From NCBI GenBank assembly GCA_019240655.1, contig JAFAXX010000132.1:1-64000 (forward strand): a stretch of 64,000 nt of DNA, in the 5' to 3' direction. The position numbers and the translations under genes are program-made. This document shows positions 39,876 to 48,447 of this stretch, piece after piece. Position 1 is the stretch's first letter, and every line of letters starts with the position of its first letter. Under the pieces are notes generated by a model that searched no databases, was not told where the DNA came from, and worked only from the letters and a program-made list of their open reading frames with translations. This DNA is from Solirubrobacterales bacterium. Its GTDB lineage: Bacteria; Actinomycetota; Thermoleophilia; Solirubrobacterales; Solirubrobacteraceae.

Positions 39876-40754
39876 TCAGGCGCCGAGCCACCCGGCGATC
39901 AGCCGGCCGATCTCCGGGCCGGCGTCCTCCTGCAGGAAGTGGCCGGCGTCGGCGATCACCCGGTGCACCTCGGTTCCGAGCGCCTTCGCGAAGCGTCGCC
40001 CGGTGTCGAGCGGGAGCACGGGATCGGCGTCCGCCCACAGCACGAGCTTCGGGCGCTCGTCGGTGCGCAGCGCGTCGAGTACACGTTGCCCGGCGGCCGC
40101 CCCCGGCATCTGTGGAGACGTCGGGAGGATGAGCGGGAACGCCCGGGCGCCGGCCTTCGCGGCGGCGTTCGGAAATGGCGCCTCATACCCAGCGATCACC
40201 TCTGCGCCGGGGTCGGTCCGGCACGCGCGGCGCACGAGCAGGCCGACCGGCAGGTCCTCGGTGCGGGCGACAAAGTCACGAAACCGGAGCCACGCGTCGG
40301 TCATCCGCTGATGACCGGTGAACAGCCCGGTGTCCATGATCACCATGCGCGCGACCCGGTCCGGGTGCTCGACGGCCACCCGCAGGCCTATCGGGCCGCC
40401 CCAGTCGTGGACGACCAGCGTGGCCCCGCGGAGGTCGAGGTCGGCGAACAGCGCGCTGACCGCCGCGGTGTGACGGTCGTAGCTGTACCAGTCGACCTCG
40501 ACTGGCTTGTCTGAGCGCCCGAAGCCGGGCAGATCGGGTGCGATCGCGCGATAGCCGGCGTCGCGCACCGCCGGAATGACCTTGCGCCACAGATACGACC
40601 ACGTCGGCTCGCCGTGCAGGAACACGACCGGCGGCCCCTCGCCCTCGTCGACGTGGGCCAGGCGCAGCTCGTCATGGTCGCGAAAGCTCCACGCGAAGGA
40701 GAAGCCGGGAAGGTCGCGCAGCAGCTCCTCCGGCGTGCGGACGGCGTCCGTCAT
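39876..40754 (-). CDS. Alpha/beta hydrolase, haloalkane dehalogenase-like
   Basis: VVFLHGEPTWSYLWRKVIP; APDLPGFGRSDKP; LVVHDWGGPIGLRVA; ADAGHFLQEDAG. Confidence 0.85.
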   Translation of the reverse strand: MTDAVRTPEELLRDLPGFSFAWSFRDHDELRLAHVDEGEGPPVVFLHGEPTWSYLWRKVIPAVRDAGYRAIAPDLPGFGRSDKPVEVDWYSYDRHTAAVSALFADLDLRGATLVVHDWGGPIGLRVAVEHPDRVARMVIMDTGLFTGHQRMTDAWLRFRDFVARTEDLPVGLLVRRACRTDPGAEVIAGYEAPFPNAAAKAGARAFPLILPTSPQMPGAAAGQRVLDALRTDERPKLVLWADADPVLPLDTGRRFAKALGTEVHRVIADAGHFLQEDAGPEIGRLIAGWLGA

Positions 40755-40761
40755 GGCCGGA

Positions 40762-42270
40762 TCACGATCTGACTACGAGCCGCAGCCCGTGGCAGCGAGC
40801 CGCTGCAGAGCCCACGTGGCTGGGGAAGACCTGCCACCCGCCGCCCACCGGGTAGATGTTCACCAGCGGGTGGGGATGAATCCGCTCGAGGCTGGGGCTG
40901 ACGTACAGCTCGCCGATCTTCACGCCCATGTACCAGGCGAGCTGACTCTGGTAGCCGATCGGGATGTTGGGCTGACCGCAGGCCAGGATCCGTGCCGCGC
41001 CCAGGCGTCTGACCACCGTCGAGAGGCGGTTGATCTCCGCGGCGCGCGCCTGCTCGTGCTTGAGGTCGGCGCGCTCCACTCGCAGACGCGAGCGGGCCGC
41101 GGGCGCCAGCGCGAGCGCGAACACGGCCACGAGCACGGCCGCCGCCCAGCCGCCGAGCTGAGTGGCCAGCCGGGTTTGCAGCCGGCCCCCCGCAAGACGG
41201 GAGACCAGTGGCGGCAAGTCGAGGATCACCCGGCCGATGAAGATTCCCGCCAGCACGCACGCCACGCCCGCCGGCTCGAACAGGTAGCGCGGCACTCCCG
41301 GCCAGCCGTGCAGCACGAACGCGATCTCGATCACCACCCACCCCACCACGCCGGCGGTGAGGAGGAGCGTGAAGCGATCCCGCCGCAGCGCCGCCCAGCC
41401 GCCGGCCAGCAGGGCGGCGATCCACACCGGCGCCGCATGCAGCGCAATGAACCGCTGGACGGTGCCGGCGATCTTGCTCTGGTGGAGCTCGCGCGGAGAG
41501 TTGAGCGCGTTGTTCCCGGCCACGAACCAGCTGTTGGCGGTGAGCGCGGGGATCCCGAACCAGAGCAGCGGGATCAGCAGCAGACCGATGGCGATCGCGC
41601 GCCGCATCGACGGAAATCGCCGCCACGCCCAAACCGAGTAGAGCGCCAGGAACGGCCAGGCCTCCGGGCGCCCGAGGCCGGCCAGGACCCAGAGCCAGAA
41701 CGCCCAGCGCCGCCGCCCGTCGAGCTGGCAATCGATCGCCGCGAGGCAGAGCGAGACGATCATCGTGTCCGACTGCGCGCTGAGGATGAAGTGCGAGTAG
41801 TCGGTGATGCCCAGCAGCGCCGCGGCGGCGACGGCGCCGGCGGCGTACGCGGCATACCGGCGTGCGGGGTCGGCGGCGGTCAGCTTGAAGGCGATCCGCC
41901 AGGCGAAGATCGCGCCGCTCAGCGAGATGGCCACCGCCGTGACCATCCACAGCCACAGCGCGTAGTGCCCGAGCAGCGCGTACGGGACCGTGAACAGGAA
42001 CGGGAGCGGCTTCCACGACGGTGCGCCGTTGGTGTCCAGGTTGAAATGCAGGGTCAGCTTTCCCCACACCAGCCAGCCGTAGGGGTCGTAGCCGGGGCGG
42101 GCGCCCGCTTGGATCACGATGAACAGCGAGACGACCAGCAGAGCGGCGGCGCCCAGCACCCAGCGGAACTGGTACACCCGCTCCGCGACCGAGCGCCCGC
42201 GCCGGCCCGGCACGGGACGCGCGCGGGTCGGGGCGTGGATGCGTGGCGCTTCTAAAGTCTGCTGGGACAC
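40762..42270 (-). CDS. Polytopic membrane protein, GT-C glycosyltransferase-like
   Basis: About 10 hydrophobic segments; ARPGYDPYGWLVWGKLTLHFNLDTNGAPSWKPLPFLFTVPYALLG resembles GT-C first-loop architecture; ends in a soluble domain. Confidence 0.6.
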   Translation of the reverse strand: MSQQTLEAPRIHAPTRARPVPGRRGRSVAERVYQFRWVLGAAALLVVSLFIVIQAGARPGYDPYGWLVWGKLTLHFNLDTNGAPSWKPLPFLFTVPYALLGHYALWLWMVTAVAISLSGAIFAWRIAFKLTAADPARRYAAYAAGAVAAAALLGITDYSHFILSAQSDTMIVSLCLAAIDCQLDGRRRWAFWLWVLAGLGRPEAWPFLALYSVWAWRRFPSMRRAIAIGLLLIPLLWFGIPALTANSWFVAGNNALNSPRELHQSKIAGTVQRFIALHAAPVWIAALLAGGWAALRRDRFTLLLTAGVVGWVVIEIAFVLHGWPGVPRYLFEPAGVACVLAGIFIGRVILDLPPLVSRLAGGRLQTRLATQLGGWAAAVLVAVFALALAPAARSRLRVERADLKHEQARAAEINRLSTVVRRLGAARILACGQPNIPIGYQSQLAWYMGVKIGELYVSPSLERIHPHPLVNIYPVGGGWQVFPSHVGSAAARCHGLRLVVRS

Positions 42271-42439
42271 GTCGGCGCGTCGACGGTAGCAGTCGCGCGG
42301 GACCGCACGCGCGGGCGTGCCCCGGCGATCTCATAAAGCGGACATAAGGGGGCCGTCCGGGACGGTCCGGTTACGTACGGCCCGTCGGGTATTCTCGTCC
42401 GCGCGCAAGCCGGATGGCGGCATATTGGAGCGTCGTGAC

Positions 42440-43630
42440 ATGCAGATCCTCGTTCTCGGCGGTGACGGATACCTGGGCTGGCCCACCGCTCTGCACCTGT
42501 CCGCACTCGGGCACGAGGTGGCAGTCAACGACAACTTCGCGCGGCGCGGATATGACGACGAGATCGGTGTCGAGAGCCTCGTCCCGATCGCCACCCTCGA
42601 TGAGCGGCTCGCCGCCTGGGAGCAGGTCGGCGGCGGCCGGATCAAGGCCTATGTGGGCGACCTCTGCGACGCTGCCTTCGTGCACAAGATGATCGCGGAC
42701 GTCCGGCCTGACACGATCGTGCATTACGGCGAACAGCGCGCTGCGCCGTACTCGATGATCGACCAGGCGCACGCGGTCTACACGCAGACCAACAATGTCG
42801 TCGGCACGCTCAACGTGCTCTACGCAATCGCCGACGTCGACCGCGACATCCACCTGGTCAAGCTCGGCACGATGGGTGAGTACGGCACTCCGAACATCGA
42901 CATCGAGGAGGGTTGGCTCGAGGTCGAGCACAATGGGCGCCGCGATCGCGTGCTGTATCCGAAGAAGCCAGGTTCCTTCTACCACCTCTCGAAGGTCCAC
43001 GACAGCCACAACATCGAGTTCGCGTGCCGGATCTGGGGCCTGCGGGCCACCGATCTCAACCAGGGCGTCGTCTACGGCGCCGATACCGAGCAGACGAAGC
43101 TCGATCCCCGGCTCCTCACGCGCTTCGACTACGACGGCGTGTTCGGCACGGTGCTCAACCGGATGGTCATCCAGGCGGTGCTCGGCCATCCTCTGACCGT
43201 CTATGGGAACGGCTCGCAGACGCGGGGGCTGATCAACCTGGTGGACACGGTCGAATGCATCCGGCTCGCGTCGGAGAGCCCGGCTGAGCGAGGGGAGTTC
43301 CGCGTCTTCAACCAGTTCACCGAGCAGCTGTCGGTGCGTCAGATCGCGGAGACGATCGCCCGCGAGTACCCCGGCGAGGCGACGATCGAGCACGTCGCCA
43401 ATCCCCGGATCGAGCAGGAGGACCACTACTACAACGCCAGGCACACGGCGCTGGTGGACCTCGGGCTGCGGCCGACGCTGCTCAGCGTCACGCTAATCGA
43501 CCACCTGTTCGACGTAGTCGAACGTCACAAGGACCGGGTCGACCCCGCCGCGATCATGCCGACCGTCCGCTGGGCGCAGACCGCCAGCGAGCTGCCGCGC
43601 ACTGCGAGCGAGTTCGCTCCCATGAAGTAG
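42440..43630 (+). CDS. sqdB: UDP-sulfoquinovose synthase (SQD1/SqdB family)
   Basis: LVLGGDGYLGWPTALHLS; VHYGEQRAAPYSMIDQAHAVYTQTNNVVGTLNVLYAI; LVKLGTMGEYGTPNIDIEEGW; SFYHLSKVHDSHNIEFACRIWGLRATDLNQGVVYG; EFRVFNQFTEQLSV - diagnostic of SQD1. Confidence 0.95.
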   Translation: MQILVLGGDGYLGWPTALHLSALGHEVAVNDNFARRGYDDEIGVESLVPIATLDERLAAWEQVGGGRIKAYVGDLCDAAFVHKMIADVRPDTIVHYGEQRAAPYSMIDQAHAVYTQTNNVVGTLNVLYAIADVDRDIHLVKLGTMGEYGTPNIDIEEGWLEVEHNGRRDRVLYPKKPGSFYHLSKVHDSHNIEFACRIWGLRATDLNQGVVYGADTEQTKLDPRLLTRFDYDGVFGTVLNRMVIQAVLGHPLTVYGNGSQTRGLINLVDTVECIRLASESPAERGEFRVFNQFTEQLSVRQIAETIAREYPGEATIEHVANPRIEQEDHYYNARHTALVDLGLRPTLLSVTLIDHLFDVVERHKDRVDPAAIMPTVRWAQTASELPRTASEFAPMK

Positions 43631-44601
43631 TGACCGTCCACCTGAGCGGCCGTCGGATCCTCGTCACCGGGGGTTCCGGCTTCATCGGCCGGCACGTCGT
43701 CTCGGACCTCGCCGCTGCCGGCGCGCAGGTTCGGGTGGTCGATCTGATGGCGTATCCCGACCCGGGGGTCGAGCTGGTTCTCGGCGATCTCGTCGACCCG
43801 GACGTGCTGGAGGCGTCGCTGGCGGGTGGTGTCGACGCGGTCGTGCACCTGGCGGCGGTGACTTCGGTGCTCCGGTCGATCGAGCATCCCGACCTCACCT
43901 ATCGGACGAACGTGGCCGCCACCCATGGACTCCTCGAGGGCGCACGCCACGCCGGCGCCCGCTCGCTGGTCTTTGCCTCGACCAACGCGGTGACCGGGCC
44001 GATGGAGGCTCCGGCGATCACCGAGGCGGCCCGGTTGCGTCCGCTCACGCCCTATGGCGCCACCAAGGCGGCGGCCGAGATGCTGATGTCGGCCTACACC
44101 GGCTCCTACGGAGTCCGCTGCTGTGCGCTGCGGCTGACCAACGTATACGGGCGCGGGATGCAGGCGAAGGACAGCATCGTCGCGCGGCTGATGCGCGCGG
44201 TCCGGCTCGGGGCGGAATTCGAGATCTACGGCGACGGCCGGCAGGTCAGAGACTATGTCCACGTCGCCGACGTCGTCCAGGCCGTGCGGCTCGGGATCGA
44301 GAGCGAGACATGGGAGGGCGCGATGGTGATCGGCGCCGGCACCTCCCTCTCGGTGCTGGAGGTCGTGGAGGCGGTTCGCCGGGTGGCCGGAGCCGCGCTC
44401 GCGGTTCGCCACGGCGCCGCGCGCGCCGGCGAGATGCCGGCCGTGATCGTCGACCCGAGCCGCGCCAGGGCGGCCGGGTGGGCGCCCCGCTACGTCTTCG
44501 AGACGGGCCTCGCCGGCGTCTGGCAGGAGTGGTCCGAGCTCGACCTCGACGCCGTCGCCGCCGGGGTCGGCGCCGTGGGGGCGCCGGGAGCGCCGCCGTG
44601 A
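43630..44601 (+). CDS. NAD-dependent nucleotide-sugar epimerase/dehydratase
   Basis: ILVTGGSGFIGRHVVSDLAAAGA; Tyr-x3-Lys in LTPYGATKAAAEML; VRDYVHVADVV. Confidence 0.92.
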   Translation: MTVHLSGRRILVTGGSGFIGRHVVSDLAAAGAQVRVVDLMAYPDPGVELVLGDLVDPDVLEASLAGGVDAVVHLAAVTSVLRSIEHPDLTYRTNVAATHGLLEGARHAGARSLVFASTNAVTGPMEAPAITEAARLRPLTPYGATKAAAEMLMSAYTGSYGVRCCALRLTNVYGRGMQAKDSIVARLMRAVRLGAEFEIYGDGRQVRDYVHVADVVQAVRLGIESETWEGAMVIGAGTSLSVLEVVEAVRRVAGAALAVRHGAARAGEMPAVIVDPSRARAAGWAPRYVFETGLAGVWQEWSELDLDAVAAGVGAVGAPGAPP

Positions 44602-45449
44602 CCATGGCGCCGTCACGGCAGTTCGCGCTCCACACGGAGCTCGCCGCGCTCGAGCCCCTCGAGCGGCAAGCCGCGGCGGGGTTTCTGAGCGCGCATCCGC
44701 CGGGCACCGGCGCGCCGCTGGCGGTGGTCATCCCCGCCTACAACGAGGAGCCCACCGTCGCGGATGTGGTCGCGGAGATACCGCGCGAGGCCGCCGGGCT
44801 GCCCAGCGAGGTGATCGTCGTCGTAGACGGGGCGAAGGACCAGACCGCGCCACGGGCCGCGGCGGCCGGCGCGCTCGTCTGCGACGTGCCGGTCAATCGA
44901 GGCCAGGGCGCGGCGCTTCGCCTCGGCTACTGGCTGGCCCGGGCCCGGGGCGCGCGGGTGATCGCGACGATCGACGCCGACGGCCAGTACGAGCCACGGG
45001 AGCTTTCACGGGTGATCGAGCCGATCCTGGCCGGCCGGGCCGACTTCGTCTCCGGTTCACGCCGGTTGGGTCAGGAGCTGACCACCGACCGGGTGCGCCA
45101 CCTCGGCGTGCTCGTGTTCGGGGCGCTGACCAGCCTGCTGGTGCGTCACCGGATCACCGATCCGGCCTGTGGCCTGCGCGCCATGCGGGCCGAGGTGACC
45201 GCCGCGGTGACGCTCGAGCAGCGGCAGTACCAGGCCTCGGAGCTGATGATCAGCGCCGCCCTGCACGGCTACCGGCTCGCCGAGGTGCCGACGACGATGC
45301 GCGATCGCGGCACTCACGCCACCGGCACCAAGAAGGGAGGGAACCTCGGCTACGGGGTGCGGTTCGCTCGGGCGGCGCTCCACACGTGGAAGCGGGACCG
45401 CACCGCGGCGCGGACGCGGCTGCGCCCGGAGAAGATCCAGACCTCGTAG
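44598..45449 (+). CDS. Glycosyltransferase family 2, polyprenyl-phosphate (DPM1/GtrB-like) transferase
   Basis: AVVIPAYNEEPTVADVVAEIP; VIVVVDGAKDQT; IATIDADGQYEPRELSRVI; VSGSRR; DPACGLRAMR. Confidence 0.85.
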   Translation: MTMAPSRQFALHTELAALEPLERQAAAGFLSAHPPGTGAPLAVVIPAYNEEPTVADVVAEIPREAAGLPSEVIVVVDGAKDQTAPRAAAAGALVCDVPVNRGQGAALRLGYWLARARGARVIATIDADGQYEPRELSRVIEPILAGRADFVSGSRRLGQELTTDRVRHLGVLVFGALTSLLVRHRITDPACGLRAMRAEVTAAVTLEQRQYQASELMISAALHGYRLAEVPTTMRDRGTHATGTKKGGNLGYGVRFARAALHTWKRDRTAARTRLRPEKIQTS

Positions 45450-45871
45450 ACGGCGAAGCGCGCTACGAACAGGATGGCGAACACCGCGAGGTATGAGGCG
45501 GTGACCAGGGCTGCGCGGAAGCCGTGATGGGCCGGGATGCTCTGCACGTGCCGCTGGGTCCAGGCGGTCGACTCGGTCGTGAGGAGGAGGGTGATGGCCG
45601 AGACTACGATGTAGGCGCCGACCTCGCGCCCGAGCGCCACGCGGCCGCGGAGCTTCCACGCCCACCGGCGGTTGAGGATCCAATTCGGGACCGCGCCGGC
45701 GACGAACGCCGTAACCGAGCACACGGCCGTGCTCACGCCGAACACGTAGAGCATCGCGAACACCACGGCGCTAGTCGCGGCCGCAACGATCGACCCCACG
45801 GTGTAGCGCGTGATTCGCGCTCCCAGCGGTGAGCCCCGCAATCTCCGGTAGTGCGCAGGGAACATGTACAC
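45350..45871 (-). CDS. GtrA family membrane protein
   Basis: Four TM helices; RYTVGSIVAAATSAVVFAMLYV; PNWILNRRWAWKLRGRVALGREVGAY; FAVYEVWIF. Confidence 0.85.
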   Translation of the reverse strand: MYMFPAHYRRLRGSPLGARITRYTVGSIVAAATSAVVFAMLYVFGVSTAVCSVTAFVAGAVPNWILNRRWAWKLRGRVALGREVGAYIVVSAITLLLTTESTAWTQRHVQSIPAHHGFRAALVTASYLAVFAILFVARFAVYEVWIFSGRSRVRAAVRSRFHVWSAARANRTP

Positions 45872-45975
45872 CCAAGCTTATCCGCTCGTGGTGTTGGGTC
45901 CGTGTAAGAGAACCAGGTTTTGCAGACCCACGGCGGCGGCGACGCGCCGACGGCGCCGATAGCGTGCCACGTTGT

Positions 45976-46887
45976 ATGCGCGTGCAAGGCGTAACCGAGC
46001 CGCTCCGCCTCAACGACGACCTGGTCCTCCTCGGCGACAACGCGCTCGCCCTATCGGCGCTGCCGGCCGGTGCCTTCGACCTGATCTACATGGACCCCCC
46101 GTTCAACACCGGGCGGGTCCAGGCGCGCCACACTTTGACCGTGGCGGCCGACGACCGAGGCGGACGGGTGGGCTTCGCCGGGCGCCGCTACCGCTCCCGG
46201 CTGTTGCAGAGCCTGAGCTACGACGACGCGTTCGCGGACTATCTCGAGTTCCTCGAGCCGCGACTCGTGCAGGCGCGCTCGCTGCTGGCCGAGCACGGGA
46301 CGCTGTACTTCCACATCGACTACCGCGAGGCGCATTACTGCAAGCTGCTGCTCGATGAGGTCTTCGGTCGCGATGCGTTCCTCAACGAGCTGATCTGGAC
46401 CTACGACTACGGCGCCAAGCCGCGCCGGCGCTGGCCCGCCAAGCACGACACGATCCTGGTCTACGTGCGTCGTCCGGGCGCACACCACTTCGACGCCGAC
46501 GCGGTCGAGCGCGAGCCGTACATGGCGCCGACCCTAGTCACAGCCGCGAAGGCGGCCCGCGGAAAGCGGCCCACCGACGTCTGGTTCCACACGATCGTGC
46601 CGACCAGCGGACGCGAGAAGACCGGGTACCCGACCCAGAAGCCCGAGGGGGTGCTGCGCCGGATGGTCGCCGCCTCCTCCCGGCCGGGTGGGTGGTGCCT
46701 CGACCCGTTCGCGGGCTCGGGCACGCTAGGCGCCGTCTGTGGCCGACTCGGCAGAAGGTACGTGCTCGTCGACGTCAACCCGGTGGCGGTCGAGGTGATG
46801 CGGGAGCGGCTGGGCTCGGTTCCTGCGACACCGGCGGCGGGTGCCATCGGGACGCCACCGGTCGGCGGGTGGTCCGCCACCGGCTAG
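45976..46887 (+). CDS. Site-specific DNA methyltransferase (DPPF motif; beta-class order)
   Basis: FDLIYMDPPFNTGR (motif IV) early, WCLDPFAGSGTLGAVCGRLGRRYVLVDVN (motif I) late, WFHTIVPTSGREKTGYPTQKPEGVLRRMV. Confidence 0.92.
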   Translation: MRVQGVTEPLRLNDDLVLLGDNALALSALPAGAFDLIYMDPPFNTGRVQARHTLTVAADDRGGRVGFAGRRYRSRLLQSLSYDDAFADYLEFLEPRLVQARSLLAEHGTLYFHIDYREAHYCKLLLDEVFGRDAFLNELIWTYDYGAKPRRRWPAKHDTILVYVRRPGAHHFDADAVEREPYMAPTLVTAAKAARGKRPTDVWFHTIVPTSGREKTGYPTQKPEGVLRRMVAASSRPGGWCLDPFAGSGTLGAVCGRLGRRYVLVDVNPVAVEVMRERLGSVPATPAAGAIGTPPVGGWSATG

Positions 46888-46947
46888 CGAACCTCGTCTC
46901 CCTTCCCTGCGCCACCGGTCGGCGGGCGGTCCGCCACCGGCTAGCGA
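46854..46947. repeat. 37-bp hairpin-forming direct repeat, period 57, across the convergent gene ends
   Basis: gccaccggtcggcggg(t/c)ggtccgccaccggctagcga at 46854-46890 and 46911-46947; ggcgg-loop-ccgcc and ccggt/accgg stems. Confidence 0.9.
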
Positions 46948-47609
46948 CCGGGGTCTCCCTTCCCGGCACCACCTTCGCCATCGCCCTCAGGTTCGCCGCG
47001 GACCAGCGGCACGAACCGCACCGCCTCCAGCCGCTCGCGCGCGAAGCCCTCCGGTGTTCGACGGGTGAGGACCAGGTGCTGGCGGTGGTTTCCGACCGGG
47101 ACGACCATCCGGCCACCGGGCGCGAGCTGGCGCTCGAGCGCGCCCGCCACCTCGTCGCCGGTCGCGGCGGCGACGTTGATCACGTCGAACGGCGCCAGCG
47201 CCGGCAGTCCCTCCGTCCCGTCGGCGACCAGGAAGCTGACGTTGTCGATTCCCAGCCCGCGGATCGAGCGTTCGGCCTCGGCGCTCAACGCCGGATGCCG
47301 TTCGATCGTCCAAACGTGATTCGCCAGCAGCGCCAGGAGGGCGGCGTGGTAGCCCGACCCCGTCCCGATGTCGAGGACCCGATCTACGGGCTGCACGGCC
47401 AGCGCCTCGAGCATCCGCGCGACGACCAGGGGCTGCGAGATCGTTTGGCCGCAGGCGATCGGCAGCGCGACGTTCTCGTACGCCCGGTGCCGCTCGGCGG
47501 CGGGGACGAAGCGATCCCGCGGGATCGAGGCGACGGCCGCGAGGACGCGCTCGTCGGCGACCGCGGCTCGCAGCCGCTGGGCAAGTGCGGCGGCCTGGCT
47601 CAGCTCCAT
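46941..47609 (-). CDS. pcm: Protein-L-isoaspartate O-methyltransferase
   Basis: ISQPLVVARMLEALAVQPVDRVLDIGTGSGYHAALLALLA; PFDVINVAAATGDEV; LAPGGRMVVPVG. Confidence 0.93.
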   Translation of the reverse strand: MELSQAAALAQRLRAAVADERVLAAVASIPRDRFVPAAERHRAYENVALPIACGQTISQPLVVARMLEALAVQPVDRVLDIGTGSGYHAALLALLANHVWTIERHPALSAEAERSIRGLGIDNVSFLVADGTEGLPALAPFDVINVAAATGDEVAGALERQLAPGGRMVVPVGNHRQHLVLTRRTPEGFARERLEAVRFVPLVRGEPEGDGEGGAGKGDPGR

Positions 47610-47670
47610 CGCTCAGCGGTCATTCTGCCTAGCCGGGCGGCCGTCGCGGTCAGGTATCGTCACTGGGGCA

Positions 47671-48360
47671 GTGTCAGCGCAGCCGAACAGCGCCGAGGAC
47701 CGCCCGGCGCGGCGTGGCGGACGCCCGGTGATGGGCGCGAGGTGGGTCCAGCCGCTCCTGCTCGCCGTGCTGGTCTCGCTGCTGGCAGCGATTGGCGTCG
47801 TCCTCCTCACGGGCGCCGGCTCGGGCACCGCCGGCAGTGACGCTGCGGGATCGTCCCCGTTCGACGGCCCGACGCTGCCGCCGCACCTGCCGGCGGCGGG
47901 CTTCTCGCTGGTCGACCAGAACGGCCACCGGGTCAACCTCTCTTGGTATCGCGGCCGGGTCGTCGTGTTGACGTTCATCCACTCGCTCTGCCACGACACC
48001 TGCCCGTTCATGGTCGAGCAGATCAAGGGGGCGCTCAACGACCTTCCGGACGATGGCGCCGGCGTCCCGACGATTGGGGTCTCGGTGGCGCCCGCGGAGG
48101 ACACGCCGGCCAATCGCCGGTGGTTCCTCGCCAAGCACGAGATGGGGACGAGGCTGGCCTTCGTCAGCGGGCCGGTCGCTGAGCTGCAGCGCGTGTGGCA
48201 CGCATACGCGATCCAGCCGGTGACGCCCAAGATCGACCACTCGACCTTCGTCATGCTGATCGACAAGCGCGGCTACGAACGAGTCGGGTTCCCCGCCGAC
48301 CAGCTCACCCCGGAGGGCCTGGCCCACGACATCCGGGTACTTCAGCGGGAGAAGGCCTAG
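47671..48360 (+). CDS. SCO1/SenC family protein
   Basis: Signal anchor; FSLVDQNGHRVNLSWYRGRVVVLTFIHSLCHDTCPFMVEQIKGA (CxxxC); IDHSTFVMLIDKRG; start uncertain (GTG 47671 or ATG 47731). Confidence 0.88.
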   Translation: MSAQPNSAEDRPARRGGRPVMGARWVQPLLLAVLVSLLAAIGVVLLTGAGSGTAGSDAAGSSPFDGPTLPPHLPAAGFSLVDQNGHRVNLSWYRGRVVVLTFIHSLCHDTCPFMVEQIKGALNDLPDDGAGVPTIGVSVAPAEDTPANRRWFLAKHEMGTRLAFVSGPVAELQRVWHAYAIQPVTPKIDHSTFVMLIDKRGYERVGFPADQLTPEGLAHDIRVLQREKA

Positions 48361-48447
48361 CGACCGTGGCGGGGGCGTGGGGGCGCGGCAGATCGTCGGG
48401 GTGCGCTCACTGACGCTGACGGCTCGGGTAGCGAGGCAACGCGGCCG

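Noticed and set aside
39876-40754. Haloalkane dehalogenase as evidence of an organohalide degradation island
   Set aside because: Single alpha/beta hydrolase of a family easily over-annotated; no partner genes
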